Of a DNA stretch of 64,000 nucleotides, positions 53,907 through 62,862 are shown in pieces (position 1 is the first letter of the stretch; each line of letters begins with the position of its first letter). Source of the stretch: Paraburkholderia largidicola (lineage in GTDB: Bacteria > Pseudomonadota > Gammaproteobacteria > Burkholderiales > Burkholderiaceae); NCBI RefSeq assembly GCF_013426895.1, contig NZ_AP023175.1, positions 2,170,001 to 2,234,000 of the forward strand, in the 5' to 3' direction. The notes under the pieces are model-generated. The model saw nothing but the letters and a program-made list of their open reading frames with translations. It did not search any database and was not told the origin of the DNA. The position numbers and the translations under genes were made by a program.

Positions 53907-53993
53907 GCGAATGGTGGACTTGAAAACAGAAGCCGCTCGTCATCGAAGCGGTTCATTTCCTGATGGACCCCGCAATTTCCTTTTGAGGACACG

Positions 53994-55433
53994 ATGGATC
54001 TCTCGAGCACTGTGAAACAGGTCGATGCGAATGCCGTTTCGCGCACTGGCGATCTGCATGACGCCGCGCTGATTTCGGCGCGCATCGAACGGCTGCCGTT
54101 CACGCGCTGGCATGCGCGCGTGCTGGGCGTGGTCGGTTTCGTTCATATGACCGATGCGTTCGATGCGCTGACGATCGCGTACGTGCTGCCCGTGCTGATC
54201 GGCTTGTGGCATCTGTCGCCAGGCGATGCCGCGTTGCTGGTGGCAGGCGGCTATGTCGGACAGACAGTGGGTGCGCTACTGTTCAGCGCCGCCGCCGAGC
54301 GATTCGGCAGACTGCGCGTGCTGCGCTGGCTACTCGTGATCCTGGCGCTCGGCAGTCTCGCATCCGCGTATGCGCCGGGCTATGCCGTGTTCATCGCGTT
54401 GCGGCTCTTTCAGGGCATTGGGCTGGGTGGCGAGTCGCCCGTGTCGGCTACCTACATGAACGAACTGTGCCCGGCCAAAACTCGCGGGCGCGTCATCTTC
54501 GTTCTTCAATCCACCTTCGCGGCGGGCAATCTGATTGCCGCTATCGCCGCACTGTGGCTGATTCCTGCGTATGGCTGGCAGGTGATGTTCCTCGTCGGCG
54601 CGCTGCCCATCGTGCTCGCTGCAATCCTGCCGCGTATGGCGCCCGAGTCGCCGCGCTGGCTGGCGATCAACGGCCGCGCTGACGAAGCGGAGCGCATCGT
54701 CGCAACGATCGAGCAGTCCGTGCCGCGCGAGCAGTACGCATCGCTGCCCGCAGCGCAGGTCGTCGGCACGCCGGTCGATCAAAGGAAGGCGCCGTTTCGC
54801 TCGCTGTTCCAGCCAGGCTATGTCACGCGCACGCTGGTAGTGTGGTTGATGGCCTGCTGCGGCAGCCTGACAACGTATGGCATTCTCGTGTGGTTGCCTT
54901 CGCTTTACCGCACTGTCTATCATCTGCCGTTGAACGTCGCGCTGCGTTACGGCATGGTGAGCATGATCGCGACGCTGATCGGCACACTGGTGGGCGTCTT
55001 CGTGATCGACTGGCTCGGCCGCAAGAAGACCTTCGCGCTGGCGTTTCTCGGAGCGGCGCTGCCGATGCTCTATCTCGCGTTCAGTGGTACGCATGTGCCC
55101 GCTGCGCAGGTTTCGATGCTGGCGTCGCTCAGTGTCGCGCTGATCGCGATCGTCCAGTGCGGGATCTATGTCTACGCACCGGAGGTGTATCCGACGCGGA
55201 TTCGCGCGCGAGGCGCGGGTGCGGCGTCAGCCGTGACGCGTGTGTCGTCGGTGATCGGGCCGATGATCATCGGCGCGTTGTTGACTTATCTGAATGTCGA
55301 AGCGGTGTTTGGCTATTTCGCTTTTGTGTCGCTGGCCGGCGCGATTGTGATCGGCGCGTTCGCCATGGAAACGCGCGGCAGAACGCTCGATGAAATCGCG
55401 GGCGAGACGACGGTGCGTTCGCATCGGCAATGA
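53994..55433 (+). CDS. MFS transporter
   Basis: The 479-residue protein has twelve predicted membrane helices and the sugar porter/aromatic acid symporter motifs: DAFDALTIAYVLPVL in helix 1, AERFGRLRVLRW after helix 2 (the G-R-R-like motif A), PESPRWLAINGRADEAE before the central loop, and WLGRKKTFALAF in the second half. It most likely imports the aromatic acid used by the Rieske oxygenase. It is in the same direction, 120 bases downstream of the reductase gene. Confidence 0.92.
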   Translation: MDLSSTVKQVDANAVSRTGDLHDAALISARIERLPFTRWHARVLGVVGFVHMTDAFDALTIAYVLPVLIGLWHLSPGDAALLVAGGYVGQTVGALLFSAAAERFGRLRVLRWLLVILALGSLASAYAPGYAVFIALRLFQGIGLGGESPVSATYMNELCPAKTRGRVIFVLQSTFAAGNLIAAIAALWLIPAYGWQVMFLVGALPIVLAAILPRMAPESPRWLAINGRADEAERIVATIEQSVPREQYASLPAAQVVGTPVDQRKAPFRSLFQPGYVTRTLVVWLMACCGSLTTYGILVWLPSLYRTVYHLPLNVALRYGMVSMIATLIGTLVGVFVIDWLGRKKTFALAFLGAALPMLYLAFSGTHVPAAQVSMLASLSVALIAIVQCGIYVYAPEVYPTRIRARGAGAASAVTRVSSVIGPMIIGALLTYLNVEAVFGYFAFVSLAGAIVIGAFAMETRGRTLDEIAGETTVRSHRQ

Positions 55434-55508
55434 AGCCTTGCGCGTGGTGAGCGGGTCCAACGCTCGCCGCGCATTCCTGATTCCATGTGAACCTCGACGG
55501 CAGAATGG

Positions 55509-56870
55509 CTAGGCATGCGGTAACGATGGCGTCTCCAGGCGCAGTCCAGATAACGTGACCCGCAGACCATGGTGTTCGGGATTGTTTTGCATCTGAAGCG
55601 TGGCGTGATGGCGCTGCGCGATTTTTTGCGCGATCGCCAGCCCGAGACCGCTGCCTTGCTCCTTGGTCCCTGCACTGCGATAAAAACGATCGAATACGCG
55701 TTCCCGTTCCCCGTCCGGTATGCCCGGGCCGCTGTCCGATACGCAAAGGCTGATCGTCCCGGCTTCGCGCGCGAGAATGACATCGACCTTACCCCCGTGC
55801 GGCGTATAGCGGATCGCATTGTCGATCAGGTTGCTCAGCAACACTTCGATTCCAGCGGGCTCCACACTGGCCTTGTAGGTTTCATCCGCCTGCCCGCCTG
55901 AAGCGCATTCGAGGCCGAGATCAATCTGCTTTTCCTCCGCGAGCAGCGAGAAATCGGCGACGACACGCTCGCACATCCGGCGCAGGCTCACCGACTGAAA
56001 ACGTGCGCCTATCTGCGCTTCTTCGCGGGCGAGCGTGAGCAACTGTTGAACAAGATGGATGAGCCGGTTGAGGCGACCTTCGATGCGCTCAAAAGTCTGC
56101 TTGTTTCCAATCAGCGACCCGTCGCGTTCGGCGGACTGCAATTGAAGCTTGAGTGCGGCCAGAGGCGATCGCAATTCATGCGCGGCGTCCGCGACAAACG
56201 TCCGTTGCGTTTGCGACGCTACGTCCAGTCGATGCAGCAGATCGTTCAATGCATTGACGAGCGGTTTGATTTCGACGGGCGTACCTGCGCCGAGGTGCAG
56301 CGGTTCAAGCGAATCGAAAGAACGCGTAGTCAACGCGTGGGAGATTTCCGCTAGCGGCGCAAGTCCACGCCCGACGACGAAAAGAACGATCGCGATGATG
56401 ACCGGAAAGAACAGTGCAAGCGGCGCCAGTATGCGTAAGGCGAGGCGAAGTGCGAGATCCTCGCGCACGGAAATGGGTTGCGCGATCTGTACGAAGCGAG
56501 AGCCCTGTTGAACGCCATATACCCGCCAGTGGTATTCGTCACGTTCGATTGTGCGCAGGCCGGCCGGGAAGCGTGCAAGATCGATTCCACCCAGCGATCT
56601 GTAGACGCTTCCGCCCGCCTGATCCCAGACCTCGATGAAAAGACGATCTTCCGACAAGCCTTCAAAATCAGGCTTGTTTTGCAGGACTGTTTCGGTGGTG
56701 CTGATGTTCGCGGGAAGCGATTCGGCGACCGTGCGGAGCTCGAAATCAAATAGCTCGCTGGCTTCTTCGCGCGCGGTGTGGAAGATGCCATAGCCGGCTG
56801 TCAACGCGGAGACTGCGAGGCCTGCAATCAGCCATCCCAGCAGCCAACGCCGGATCGACGTCATTCGCAT
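55509..56870 (-). CDS. Sensor histidine kinase, QseC/PmrB type
   Basis: The 453-residue protein has two membrane helices (about residues 8-30 and 148-167) around a periplasmic sensor domain with a QseC-like topology. A HAMP-like linker follows, then the H-box FVADAAHELRSPLAALKLQL (His231), N-box NLIDNAIRYTPHGG, G1 SDSGPGIPDG, F-box FDRFYRS and G2 GSGLGLAIA. It is intact. Its start overlaps the last codons of a response regulator that is reduced to 41 codons, so it has lost its cognate partner in this locus. Cross-talk or an inactive system are the options. Confidence 0.94.
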   Translation of the reverse strand: MRMTSIRRWLLGWLIAGLAVSALTAGYGIFHTAREEASELFDFELRTVAESLPANISTTETVLQNKPDFEGLSEDRLFIEVWDQAGGSVYRSLGGIDLARFPAGLRTIERDEYHWRVYGVQQGSRFVQIAQPISVREDLALRLALRILAPLALFFPVIIAIVLFVVGRGLAPLAEISHALTTRSFDSLEPLHLGAGTPVEIKPLVNALNDLLHRLDVASQTQRTFVADAAHELRSPLAALKLQLQSAERDGSLIGNKQTFERIEGRLNRLIHLVQQLLTLAREEAQIGARFQSVSLRRMCERVVADFSLLAEEKQIDLGLECASGGQADETYKASVEPAGIEVLLSNLIDNAIRYTPHGGKVDVILAREAGTISLCVSDSGPGIPDGERERVFDRFYRSAGTKEQGSGLGLAIAQKIAQRHHATLQMQNNPEHHGLRVTLSGLRLETPSLPHA

Positions 56871-56986
56871 CGCTTGAGTCGGTAACCGACGCCACGCACC
56901 ATCACGATCGGGTCAGCGCCGATTTTGTGCCGCAAACCATGGACATGCACTTCGATCGTGTCAACTTCTACCAGCAACAGGCGCAT
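56861..56986 (-). pseudogene. Response regulator with in-frame internal deletion (41 codons left)
   Basis: A 41-codon frame from ATG 56986 to TGA 56861 begins MRLLLVE, the start of an OmpR-family receiver. It then continues directly with VDTIEVHVHGLRHKIGAD and VMVRGVGYRLKRCE, the last winged-helix residues of the same family. About 180 codons, including the receiver core, phospho-Asp and most of the DNA-binding domain, are missing, yet the frame is kept. The stop overlaps the kinase start (TGA 56863-56861 inside ATG 56870 context), as in intact qseBC/pmrAB operons. The product cannot act as a response regulator, although a 41-residue peptide might still be made. Confidence 0.85.
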
Positions 56987-57028
56987 GATGCGATTTCTCC
57001 CGAATGACTGGATTGTCGCGGCCTATTG

Positions 57029-57045
57029 CTTATCAGAGGCTTAAG
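57029..57045 (-). promoter_or_regulatory. PmrA/QseB-type box upstream of the deleted response regulator
   Basis: On the minus strand CTTAAG-CCTCT-GATAAG lies 43 bases upstream of ATG 56986. It matches the YTTAAK-N5-YTTAAK pattern in 10 of 12 positions. It would be the autoregulatory site of the lost regulator and matches the perfect box at 13956. Confidence 0.5.
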
Positions 57046-57229
57046 AAGAGGAACGTGGAAAGCGGAAAAAAGATAACAGGTTCGTAATCGTATCGACGGA
57101 GATGCGCAAGCGTGGCTCTGTACCCTTTCGATACCTACCGGTCGAAACCTGTTGCAACTTGCCGCGCGTCCAGGCGTCTCGTGACAAAGGGTGAGACGCC
57201 ATCAGATCCTTTGATTTCCACTCATTCCC

Positions 57230-58207
57230 ATGAACAAGCTCGCTTCCATCCGTATATTTGTGACGGTTGCCCAATGTCTGAGTTTTGCTGATGCCGCAAA
57301 GCAGTTAAGGGTGTCAAGTTCAGTCGTTACGCGCGGAGTCGCGATGCTTGAGAAGGATCTGGACGTTCGTCTCGTGAATCGGACGACGAGACACGTTTCG
57401 CTGACACCGGTGGGAAAGCAATATCTGGAATACGCCATCGATCTGATGAAGCTTCTTGAATCGATGGACGAGTGCGTTGCGGATGCGACGCAGCAACCGG
57501 CCGGCTGTCTGCGCATTTCTGCATCGGCATCGTTTGCTTCGACCGATCTCCCGCATCTGCTCACCGGCTACAGAAGCCTTCAGCCGAGAATGAATTTCGA
57601 ACTATCCGTTTTCGAGACCATGTCGGATATCGATCCAACCGGCTTCGACATCTGCTTCAACGCGGCACGGCGACTCAAGGACTCCTCGCTCATATGCAAG
57701 CCAATCGCGCAAACGCGTGACGTGATTGTCGCGAGTCCAACGTATCTCGAACGGAATGCCGCGCCGCGAACGCTTGCCGATCTGGCGTCGCACGACGTGC
57801 TGCTTGCGTCCGATGCGCCGAGCCGATACTGGGAGTTTCGCGATCGAAATGGAACACAGCGGGTCGTCGTCCGGCCAATCATGAATTTGCAGAGTCCACT
57901 GATGGTAAAGAATGCCGCGTGTGCCGGACTTGGTATCGCGCGGCTTCCGAGGTCTGTCGTGATGGACGAGTTGTCGGACGGAAGATTGCGGATGGTCCTT
58001 AACGATGCCGAGCTTTGCGAGAGTCAATGGACGGTTTGGCTTCTATATTCCAGCCATCGGCACATGCCAATCGTCCTCCGTGCCTTTATCGACTTTGTAG
58101 CGGAGTTCTACGAGAAGAAATCCGTCGGTACCGATCAAAGGCCGACGGGCAACCCTATGCAGATGCATCCTTCCGGTGGATTGGATCTGGTGTGGAGTGG
58201 GGTTTAG
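57230..58207 (+). CDS. LysR-type regulator, CrgA-like
   Basis: The 325-residue protein has MNKLASIRIFVTVAQCLSFA, then LRVSSSVVTRGVAMLEKDL, the winged helix-turn-helix of the CrgA/DmlR-like LysR subgroup, and an effector domain from about residue 92. A 25-residue tail follows the domain. It is 216 bases upstream of a porin gene in the same direction; control of that porin is possible but not shown. Confidence 0.92.
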   Translation: MNKLASIRIFVTVAQCLSFADAAKQLRVSSSVVTRGVAMLEKDLDVRLVNRTTRHVSLTPVGKQYLEYAIDLMKLLESMDECVADATQQPAGCLRISASASFASTDLPHLLTGYRSLQPRMNFELSVFETMSDIDPTGFDICFNAARRLKDSSLICKPIAQTRDVIVASPTYLERNAAPRTLADLASHDVLLASDAPSRYWEFRDRNGTQRVVVRPIMNLQSPLMVKNAACAGLGIARLPRSVVMDELSDGRLRMVLNDAELCESQWTVWLLYSSHRHMPIVLRAFIDFVAEFYEKKSVGTDQRPTGNPMQMHPSGGLDLVWSGV

Positions 58208-58423
58208 GAAGCCAGGTTAATTACGCACGTTCGCTTTGAAATTGGTGTCGTGCGTCACAGTGGAATGGGTGCAACAGAATTTCAGCAATATTGAATTGCT
58301 AGGGGAGTGGTATTTTAACGATCCTAGAGTGTGGCCTTCTTCTGTCGGGGGTTCGCTGTGCGGGACGTCGAGAGACGCCGGCGAAGGGCAGAAGACTGGT
58401 CAACATCTCAAGGAATCGATGAA

Positions 58424-59569
58424 ATGAAGAAACTCGTGATCGCCGGTGCGGCGCTCGGCTGTGTTGCCGTCCCAATGGCGGCGATGGCGCAAACCAGCGT
58501 AACGTTGTATGGCCTGATCGACGAAGGTTTGAACTATACGAATAACACAGGCGGACATTCGGCAGTTCAGATGCAGAGCGGCTTTGCGCAGGGAAGCCGG
58601 TGGGGACTGCGCGGCTCCGAGGATCTTGGCGGCGGAATGAAGGCGGTTTTCGCGCTGGAAAACGGCTTTGACGTGAACTCCGGCAAACTCGGGCAGTCGG
58701 GGCGCATGTTCGGCCGCCAGGCATACGTGGGTGTGAATTCAGAGCGGTTTGGGGCGGTCACTCTGGGGCGTCAGTACGACTCCGTCGTTGACTACCTTGC
58801 GCCATTGACTGCGAACGGTAACTGGGCTGGCTATCTGCTTTCGCACCCGTATGACAACGACAACACCGATAACTCATTCCGGCTGAACAACACTGTGAAG
58901 TACACGAGTCCTGTTCTCGGCGGCTTTACATTCGGCGGTCTTTACGGGTTCAGCAACCAGCCGGGCGGCTTTGCGAACAATCGATCCTATAGCCTCGGTG
59001 CGCAGTACGTGGGAGGCCCGGTGGCAATCGCCGCGGCCTATATGCAAATAAACAACCCGGGCGGAAACGCCGGCGGCTCGCTTGCGACGGACGATACGGA
59101 CTTCTTCGCCGGTCGGCAACAGGTGTGGGGCGCTGGCATCAACTACACGCTTGGATCCGCGATACTGGGCTTCGTTTACAGCCATACGAGCCTGAACGAT
59201 GCGACGGGATCGGTCTACACAGGGAATTTCGCGAACACGGCGACCAGTCTGAAGTTCGATAACTTCGAGGTCAACGCGAAGTATCAACTCGTGAAGAATG
59301 CCTTTGTGGGCGCTATGTACAGCTACACGCTGGGTCATTTCGACAGTACGGCCGGCAATTCGAAACCCAAATGGCACCAGGTCGGCTTGATGGCAGACTA
59401 CAACCTGTCACCGCGCACAGATGTGTATGTTCAAGGGATGTATCAACACGCGAGCGGTGGAACCGGTGCAGCAGCACCTCTCAATACGGCATTCATCACG
59501 GGTACGGATGCTCCGTCTTCGACGGCCAACCAGTTTGCCGCGCGAGTAGGTATTCGGCACCTGTTCTGA
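58424..59569 (+). CDS. Outer-membrane porin, Burkholderia type (second copy)
   Basis: The 381-residue protein has a signal peptide (MKKLVIAGAALGCVAVPMAAMAQ) and the porin start TSVTLYGLIDEGLNYTNNTG. SRWGLRGSEDLGGGMKAVF, RMFGRQAYVGVNSERFG and a terminal Phe (GIRHLF) follow. It forms a trimeric diffusion pore. ATG 58424 is preceded by AAGGAATCG. A terminator hairpin follows 27 bases after the stop codon. It differs from the porin at 47833 in loop regions. Confidence 0.95.
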   Translation: MKKLVIAGAALGCVAVPMAAMAQTSVTLYGLIDEGLNYTNNTGGHSAVQMQSGFAQGSRWGLRGSEDLGGGMKAVFALENGFDVNSGKLGQSGRMFGRQAYVGVNSERFGAVTLGRQYDSVVDYLAPLTANGNWAGYLLSHPYDNDNTDNSFRLNNTVKYTSPVLGGFTFGGLYGFSNQPGGFANNRSYSLGAQYVGGPVAIAAAYMQINNPGGNAGGSLATDDTDFFAGRQQVWGAGINYTLGSAILGFVYSHTSLNDATGSVYTGNFANTATSLKFDNFEVNAKYQLVKNAFVGAMYSYTLGHFDSTAGNSKPKWHQVGLMADYNLSPRTDVYVQGMYQHASGGTGAAAPLNTAFITGTDAPSSTANQFAARVGIRHLF

Positions 59570-59596
59570 GTATTCCGCTTTCTTTATTGTGCGAAG

Positions 59597-59621
59597 CGCG
59601 ACGGGCGTAATTCCCGTCGCG
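59597..59621 (+). terminator. Hairpin after the porin gene
   Basis: CGCGACGGG pairs perfectly with CCCGTCGCG (9 bp) around CGTAATT, between the porin stop and the convergent DUF4148 gene. T-runs are weak. Confidence 0.65.
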
Positions 59622-59650
59622 GTAAGGACGATCTCTTCGCTCACACGTGG

Positions 59651-59935
59651 TCAGTCAGAGGCAGCGCTCCGGGCTGTCACGTTTCCGGTTGAGGATGCGG
59701 TGTCGCTAGCGGAATGATGATGCTGAATTGCGTACAGTTCCTTGTTTCGTGCGATGGTATCGGCGGAAGGCGGATAGTCGTTTTTCGGAACAGGCAGTAA
59801 CCCATCGGCTTGCGCTTCGACAAGTTGTGCATGCACTTCTGCGCGTGTGACGCTATGCGACGGTGTTTGTGCAAAGGCATTTGCACCGAATGCAAGACCG
59901 AGTACGGTGACCGCGAACAAGGTTGGCAGCTTCAT
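59651..59935 (-). CDS. Exported DUF4148 protein (copy 4 of 4)
   Basis: The 94-residue protein has a signal peptide (MKLPTLFAVTVLGLAFGANAFAQ) and the DUF4148 core TRAEVHAQLVEAQADGLLPV, then KNDYPPSADTIARNKELYA. GGAGGGTCATC precedes ATG 59935. It belongs to the branch with the DGLLP motif, different from copies 1 and 2. Confidence 0.88.
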   Translation of the reverse strand: MKLPTLFAVTVLGLAFGANAFAQTPSHSVTRAEVHAQLVEAQADGLLPVPKNDYPPSADTIARNKELYAIQHHHSASDTASSTGNVTARSAASD

Positions 59936-60289
59936 GATGACCCTCCTGGTAATTGAGGAAAGTGGTTGTTTCCACGAAGATCATTCTAGTGAGCCGAGTT
60001 ATCGCAGTACTGACTATTCAATTACGAATTCGTCATCATTATATTGACGGGTTGGGGGAGAAAAGAAGTACAGCGTTGGTCAAGCCAGGTGTTGAAAATA
60101 AGGAACCGGAAAAACCTGAAATCCGATCAGCAATGGTCTATTGCCGATACACGTTGCTTCGATGTGGATCGTGATTTTCATTCTCATAAGTTCGGCAAAA
60201 CGAAAGCGAAAAGTCATCTCGACGACGTATTAAACGAGCACATTACCTCGCTGAAATAACTCGTAATCAAACCATTTAGCGAGGTGGAG
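59936..60289. other. Divergent promoter region, no gene recognised
   Basis: About 350 bases, visibly richer in A/T than the surroundings, separate the DUF4148 and phosphodiesterase starts. A frame at 60044-60259 has no recognisable domain. Confidence 0.4.
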
Positions 60290-61954
60290 ATGAGTCGTCT
60301 TATTAGGCAGGTGGGCGCAGGTATCCTGGCGGGAGCAATTGCGGTTCCGATGGCCGTCCATGCCGGCGATGACAAGGACCATGGTCACGATCACGAGCGA
60401 CGCGACACCGAGGTGCGACGTGTTTTGCTGATCAGTGTGGACGGTCTTCATGAGCAGGACGTGGCGCGCTGCATCGCCGCTAACACCTGTCCGAATATGG
60501 CTTTGCTGGCGAAATCCGGCGTAACGTATTCCAACGCTTATACCCCCGGTCTCTCTGATTCGTTTCCCGGTCTGGCGGCACTGGTGACGGGCGGCTCGCC
60601 GAAATCGGCGGGGCTGTTCTATGACGTTTCGTACGATCGCACGCTTTATGCACCATCAGACCCGACTTGCCAGGGCAAGCAGGGTTGGAATGTCGTATTC
60701 GACGAAACGACGGGAATAGACGCAGAGAACGGCGGGGCGCTGACGCACCTCAATGGAGGCGGCGATTTCAATCCGCAAGCGATTCCACACGCAAAGACAA
60801 ACGGTGTGTGCGTGCCTGTCTATCCGCACAACTATGTGAAGACCAACACGATCTTCGAGGCCGTCAAGCAGCAATTCCATGGTGCCCGTACGGCATGGGC
60901 CGACAAGCATGCGTGGGGCTATGACTGGCTAAATGGTCCGTCAGGCAAGGGCGTCGATGATCTGTCGCGTACCGAGATCAACTCGATCGATCCGGCGACG
61001 GGCAAGGACTACACCGACGTCTACACGCATACTGAGCAGTTCGATAACCTGCACGTTCAGACCATCATCAATGAGATCGACGGCAAGGACTCGACGGGCA
61101 AGCAAAGCGCCGCTGTGCCGACTTTGTTCGGCACGAACTTTCAGACATTGAGTGTGGCGCAGAAAGCGCCCGTCGCGTCTGGCGGCGGCTATCTCGACGC
61201 GAGCTTTACGCCGGGCAAGCAGGTCGCGGACGCGATCAGCTATGTTGACGATGCACTCGGAAAGATGGTTGCCGAACTGAAGTCGAAAGATCTCGCGAAG
61301 TCGACAATGGTGGTCGTAACGGCCAAGCACGGCCAGTCCCCAAGCGACCACAACAAACTGGTCAAGAATGGTGACACGCTGGTGAACCTGCTCGAGGCGC
61401 ATAGCTACCTCGATCCGAACGGCCACTTTGGGCAAAATAGCACGACGACGGGCAGCCTGAATGATGGTACGGGTCTGGCTGGCACCGGCTTTGCGCAAAC
61501 CGACGATGTCGGTCTCATCTGGCTGCGGGATCAGAGCCAGGTTAAGGACGTTGTGGCGACGCTGAAAGCCAATCTCGGTTGCAACGCGCCAGGAATCTGC
61601 GCAGACGGGCCGCAGGCGTACATTCTTTCGGGCCCCCGGCTCGCGGCGCTATTCGGTGACCCGGCAGGCGGACGCACGCCCGATATCATCGTGCAACCCA
61701 ATCCTGGTGTTATCTACACATCGAGCAAAACAAAAGACGAGGAGCATGGCGGAAATGCGCCGGACGACAGCCATCTGGGTCTGATCGTCTCGTATCCCGA
61801 TGGACATCATCGTGAGAGGCATGTCGATCGCCGCGTAAGCACCACGCAGGTTGCGCCCACTATCTTGCGGGCACTCGGCCTGGACCCGGATTCGCTGCTC
61901 TCCGTTCGTGCAGAAGGTACGCGGGCGTTGCCGGGGTTGGGCGAGGACGACTGA
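60290..61954 (+). CDS. Exported alkaline-phosphatase-superfamily phosphodiesterase
   Basis: The 554-residue protein has a signal peptide ending in AVHA, then a His/Asp-rich stretch (DDKDHGHDHE). The alkaline phosphatase/nucleotide pyrophosphatase fold follows: LLISVDGLHE (first metal Asp), NAYTPGLSDSFPG with the nucleophile in the Ser/Thr position, and VVTAKHGQSPSDHNKL with metal His residues. A C-terminal DDSHLGLIVSYPDGHH supplies the last His. It should hydrolyse phosphodiesters or monoesters in the periplasm or outside; no substrate can be named. ATG 60290 with GAGGTGGAG upstream is preferred over GTG 60284. Confidence 0.9.
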   Translation: MSRLIRQVGAGILAGAIAVPMAVHAGDDKDHGHDHERRDTEVRRVLLISVDGLHEQDVARCIAANTCPNMALLAKSGVTYSNAYTPGLSDSFPGLAALVTGGSPKSAGLFYDVSYDRTLYAPSDPTCQGKQGWNVVFDETTGIDAENGGALTHLNGGGDFNPQAIPHAKTNGVCVPVYPHNYVKTNTIFEAVKQQFHGARTAWADKHAWGYDWLNGPSGKGVDDLSRTEINSIDPATGKDYTDVYTHTEQFDNLHVQTIINEIDGKDSTGKQSAAVPTLFGTNFQTLSVAQKAPVASGGGYLDASFTPGKQVADAISYVDDALGKMVAELKSKDLAKSTMVVVTAKHGQSPSDHNKLVKNGDTLVNLLEAHSYLDPNGHFGQNSTTTGSLNDGTGLAGTGFAQTDDVGLIWLRDQSQVKDVVATLKANLGCNAPGICADGPQAYILSGPRLAALFGDPAGGRTPDIIVQPNPGVIYTSSKTKDEEHGGNAPDDSHLGLIVSYPDGHHRERHVDRRVSTTQVAPTILRALGLDPDSLLSVRAEGTRALPGLGEDD

Positions 61955-62058
61955 TGCGGATGGCTGCTGTATTTCGGCGGTTCATTGCACGCAATTGAAG
62001 GCCACATATCTCCCATGTGCGCTTTAATTTAGCTGGCATCGGTTCGGTAAAGAGAATA

Positions 62059-62082
62059 GGGGCCGCCCGTGAGGGTGGCCCC
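62059..62082 (+). terminator. Terminator-like hairpin after the phosphodiesterase gene
   Basis: GGGGCCGCC pairs with GGTGGCCCC (9 bp, one G-T pair) around CGTGAG, 105 bases after the stop codon. No T-run. The remaining sequence up to 62331 shows no gene. Confidence 0.5.
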
Positions 62083-62331
62083 GGTCGCTTGTGCCAGATG
62101 AAAAGCTGCGCGACGCGCGATCCGACTCGGTCGAAACGGTGTTCTCTTCAATCGGCCGCGCTACACGTTCCTGATCTTCCAAATAACATCAAGGGCACGA
62201 TTGACTTCCTTATCGATGCGCCTACAATGGATTTTGCTGCATCGCAACATTGAGCCTTTGGCCCTCGGCGCGTGCCTTTGCAGTCGTCCGCAAAATCTTC
62301 CGCACTCGCCGTCTCCCTTTCTGGAGCAGGT

Positions 62332-62733
62332 ATGAGCACACGTATTCCCCAGCAGTTGATCGACGCACAGGCCGCCAGTACCCGTCAGCTATTTTCATTT
62401 TCGAGCAAGGCTTTCGAAGGACTCGAAAACCTGACCGTGTTGAATTTGCAGGTATTCAAGGCGACGCTCGCCGAGAATCAGGCATTGGCCATGAAGGCTG
62501 TGACGGCGAGGCCGGGCGAACTGGTCGCACTGTCCGCGAGTCTCGTGAAGCCGACAGCGGAAAAGTTCGCGGCGTACAGTCGGCATGTGCGCGAAATCCT
62601 GTCGGAGGTTCAGGGAGGATTTTCGACAACGCTACAGTCTCAAGTTCAGCAACATCAGCGCGACGCGAAAGTCTTTGTCGAGAACCTCACAAAGCACGCT
62701 GCCACTGGAAACGACGTTGTGTTGACAGGTTAG
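62332..62733 (+). CDS. Phasin family protein
   Basis: The 133-residue protein has the phasin_2-type amphipathic helical pattern (FSSKAFEGLENLTVLNLQVFK, then ENQALAMKAVTARPGELVALSASLVKPTAEKF) and a coiled C-terminus. Phasins coat polyhydroxyalkanoate granules in the cytoplasm. GGAG lies 5 bases upstream of ATG 62332. A PHB-depolymerase-family esterase gene begins 850 bases downstream. It is shorter than the typical 180-190-residue phasins. Confidence 0.88.
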   Translation: MSTRIPQQLIDAQAASTRQLFSFSSKAFEGLENLTVLNLQVFKATLAENQALAMKAVTARPGELVALSASLVKPTAEKFAAYSRHVREILSEVQGGFSTTLQSQVQQHQRDAKVFVENLTKHAATGNDVVLTG

Positions 62734-62862
62734 AGACTGGCGGACTGGTTCGGCGGGTCGTCACCATGGCGACGCCGATTCCAGGACAGATGAAGCTCTG
62801 CTACATCGACAAAGCAAACGTAGACAGAGACTGAGTGTGGAAGCACGTCCACGGGGAAAAAA

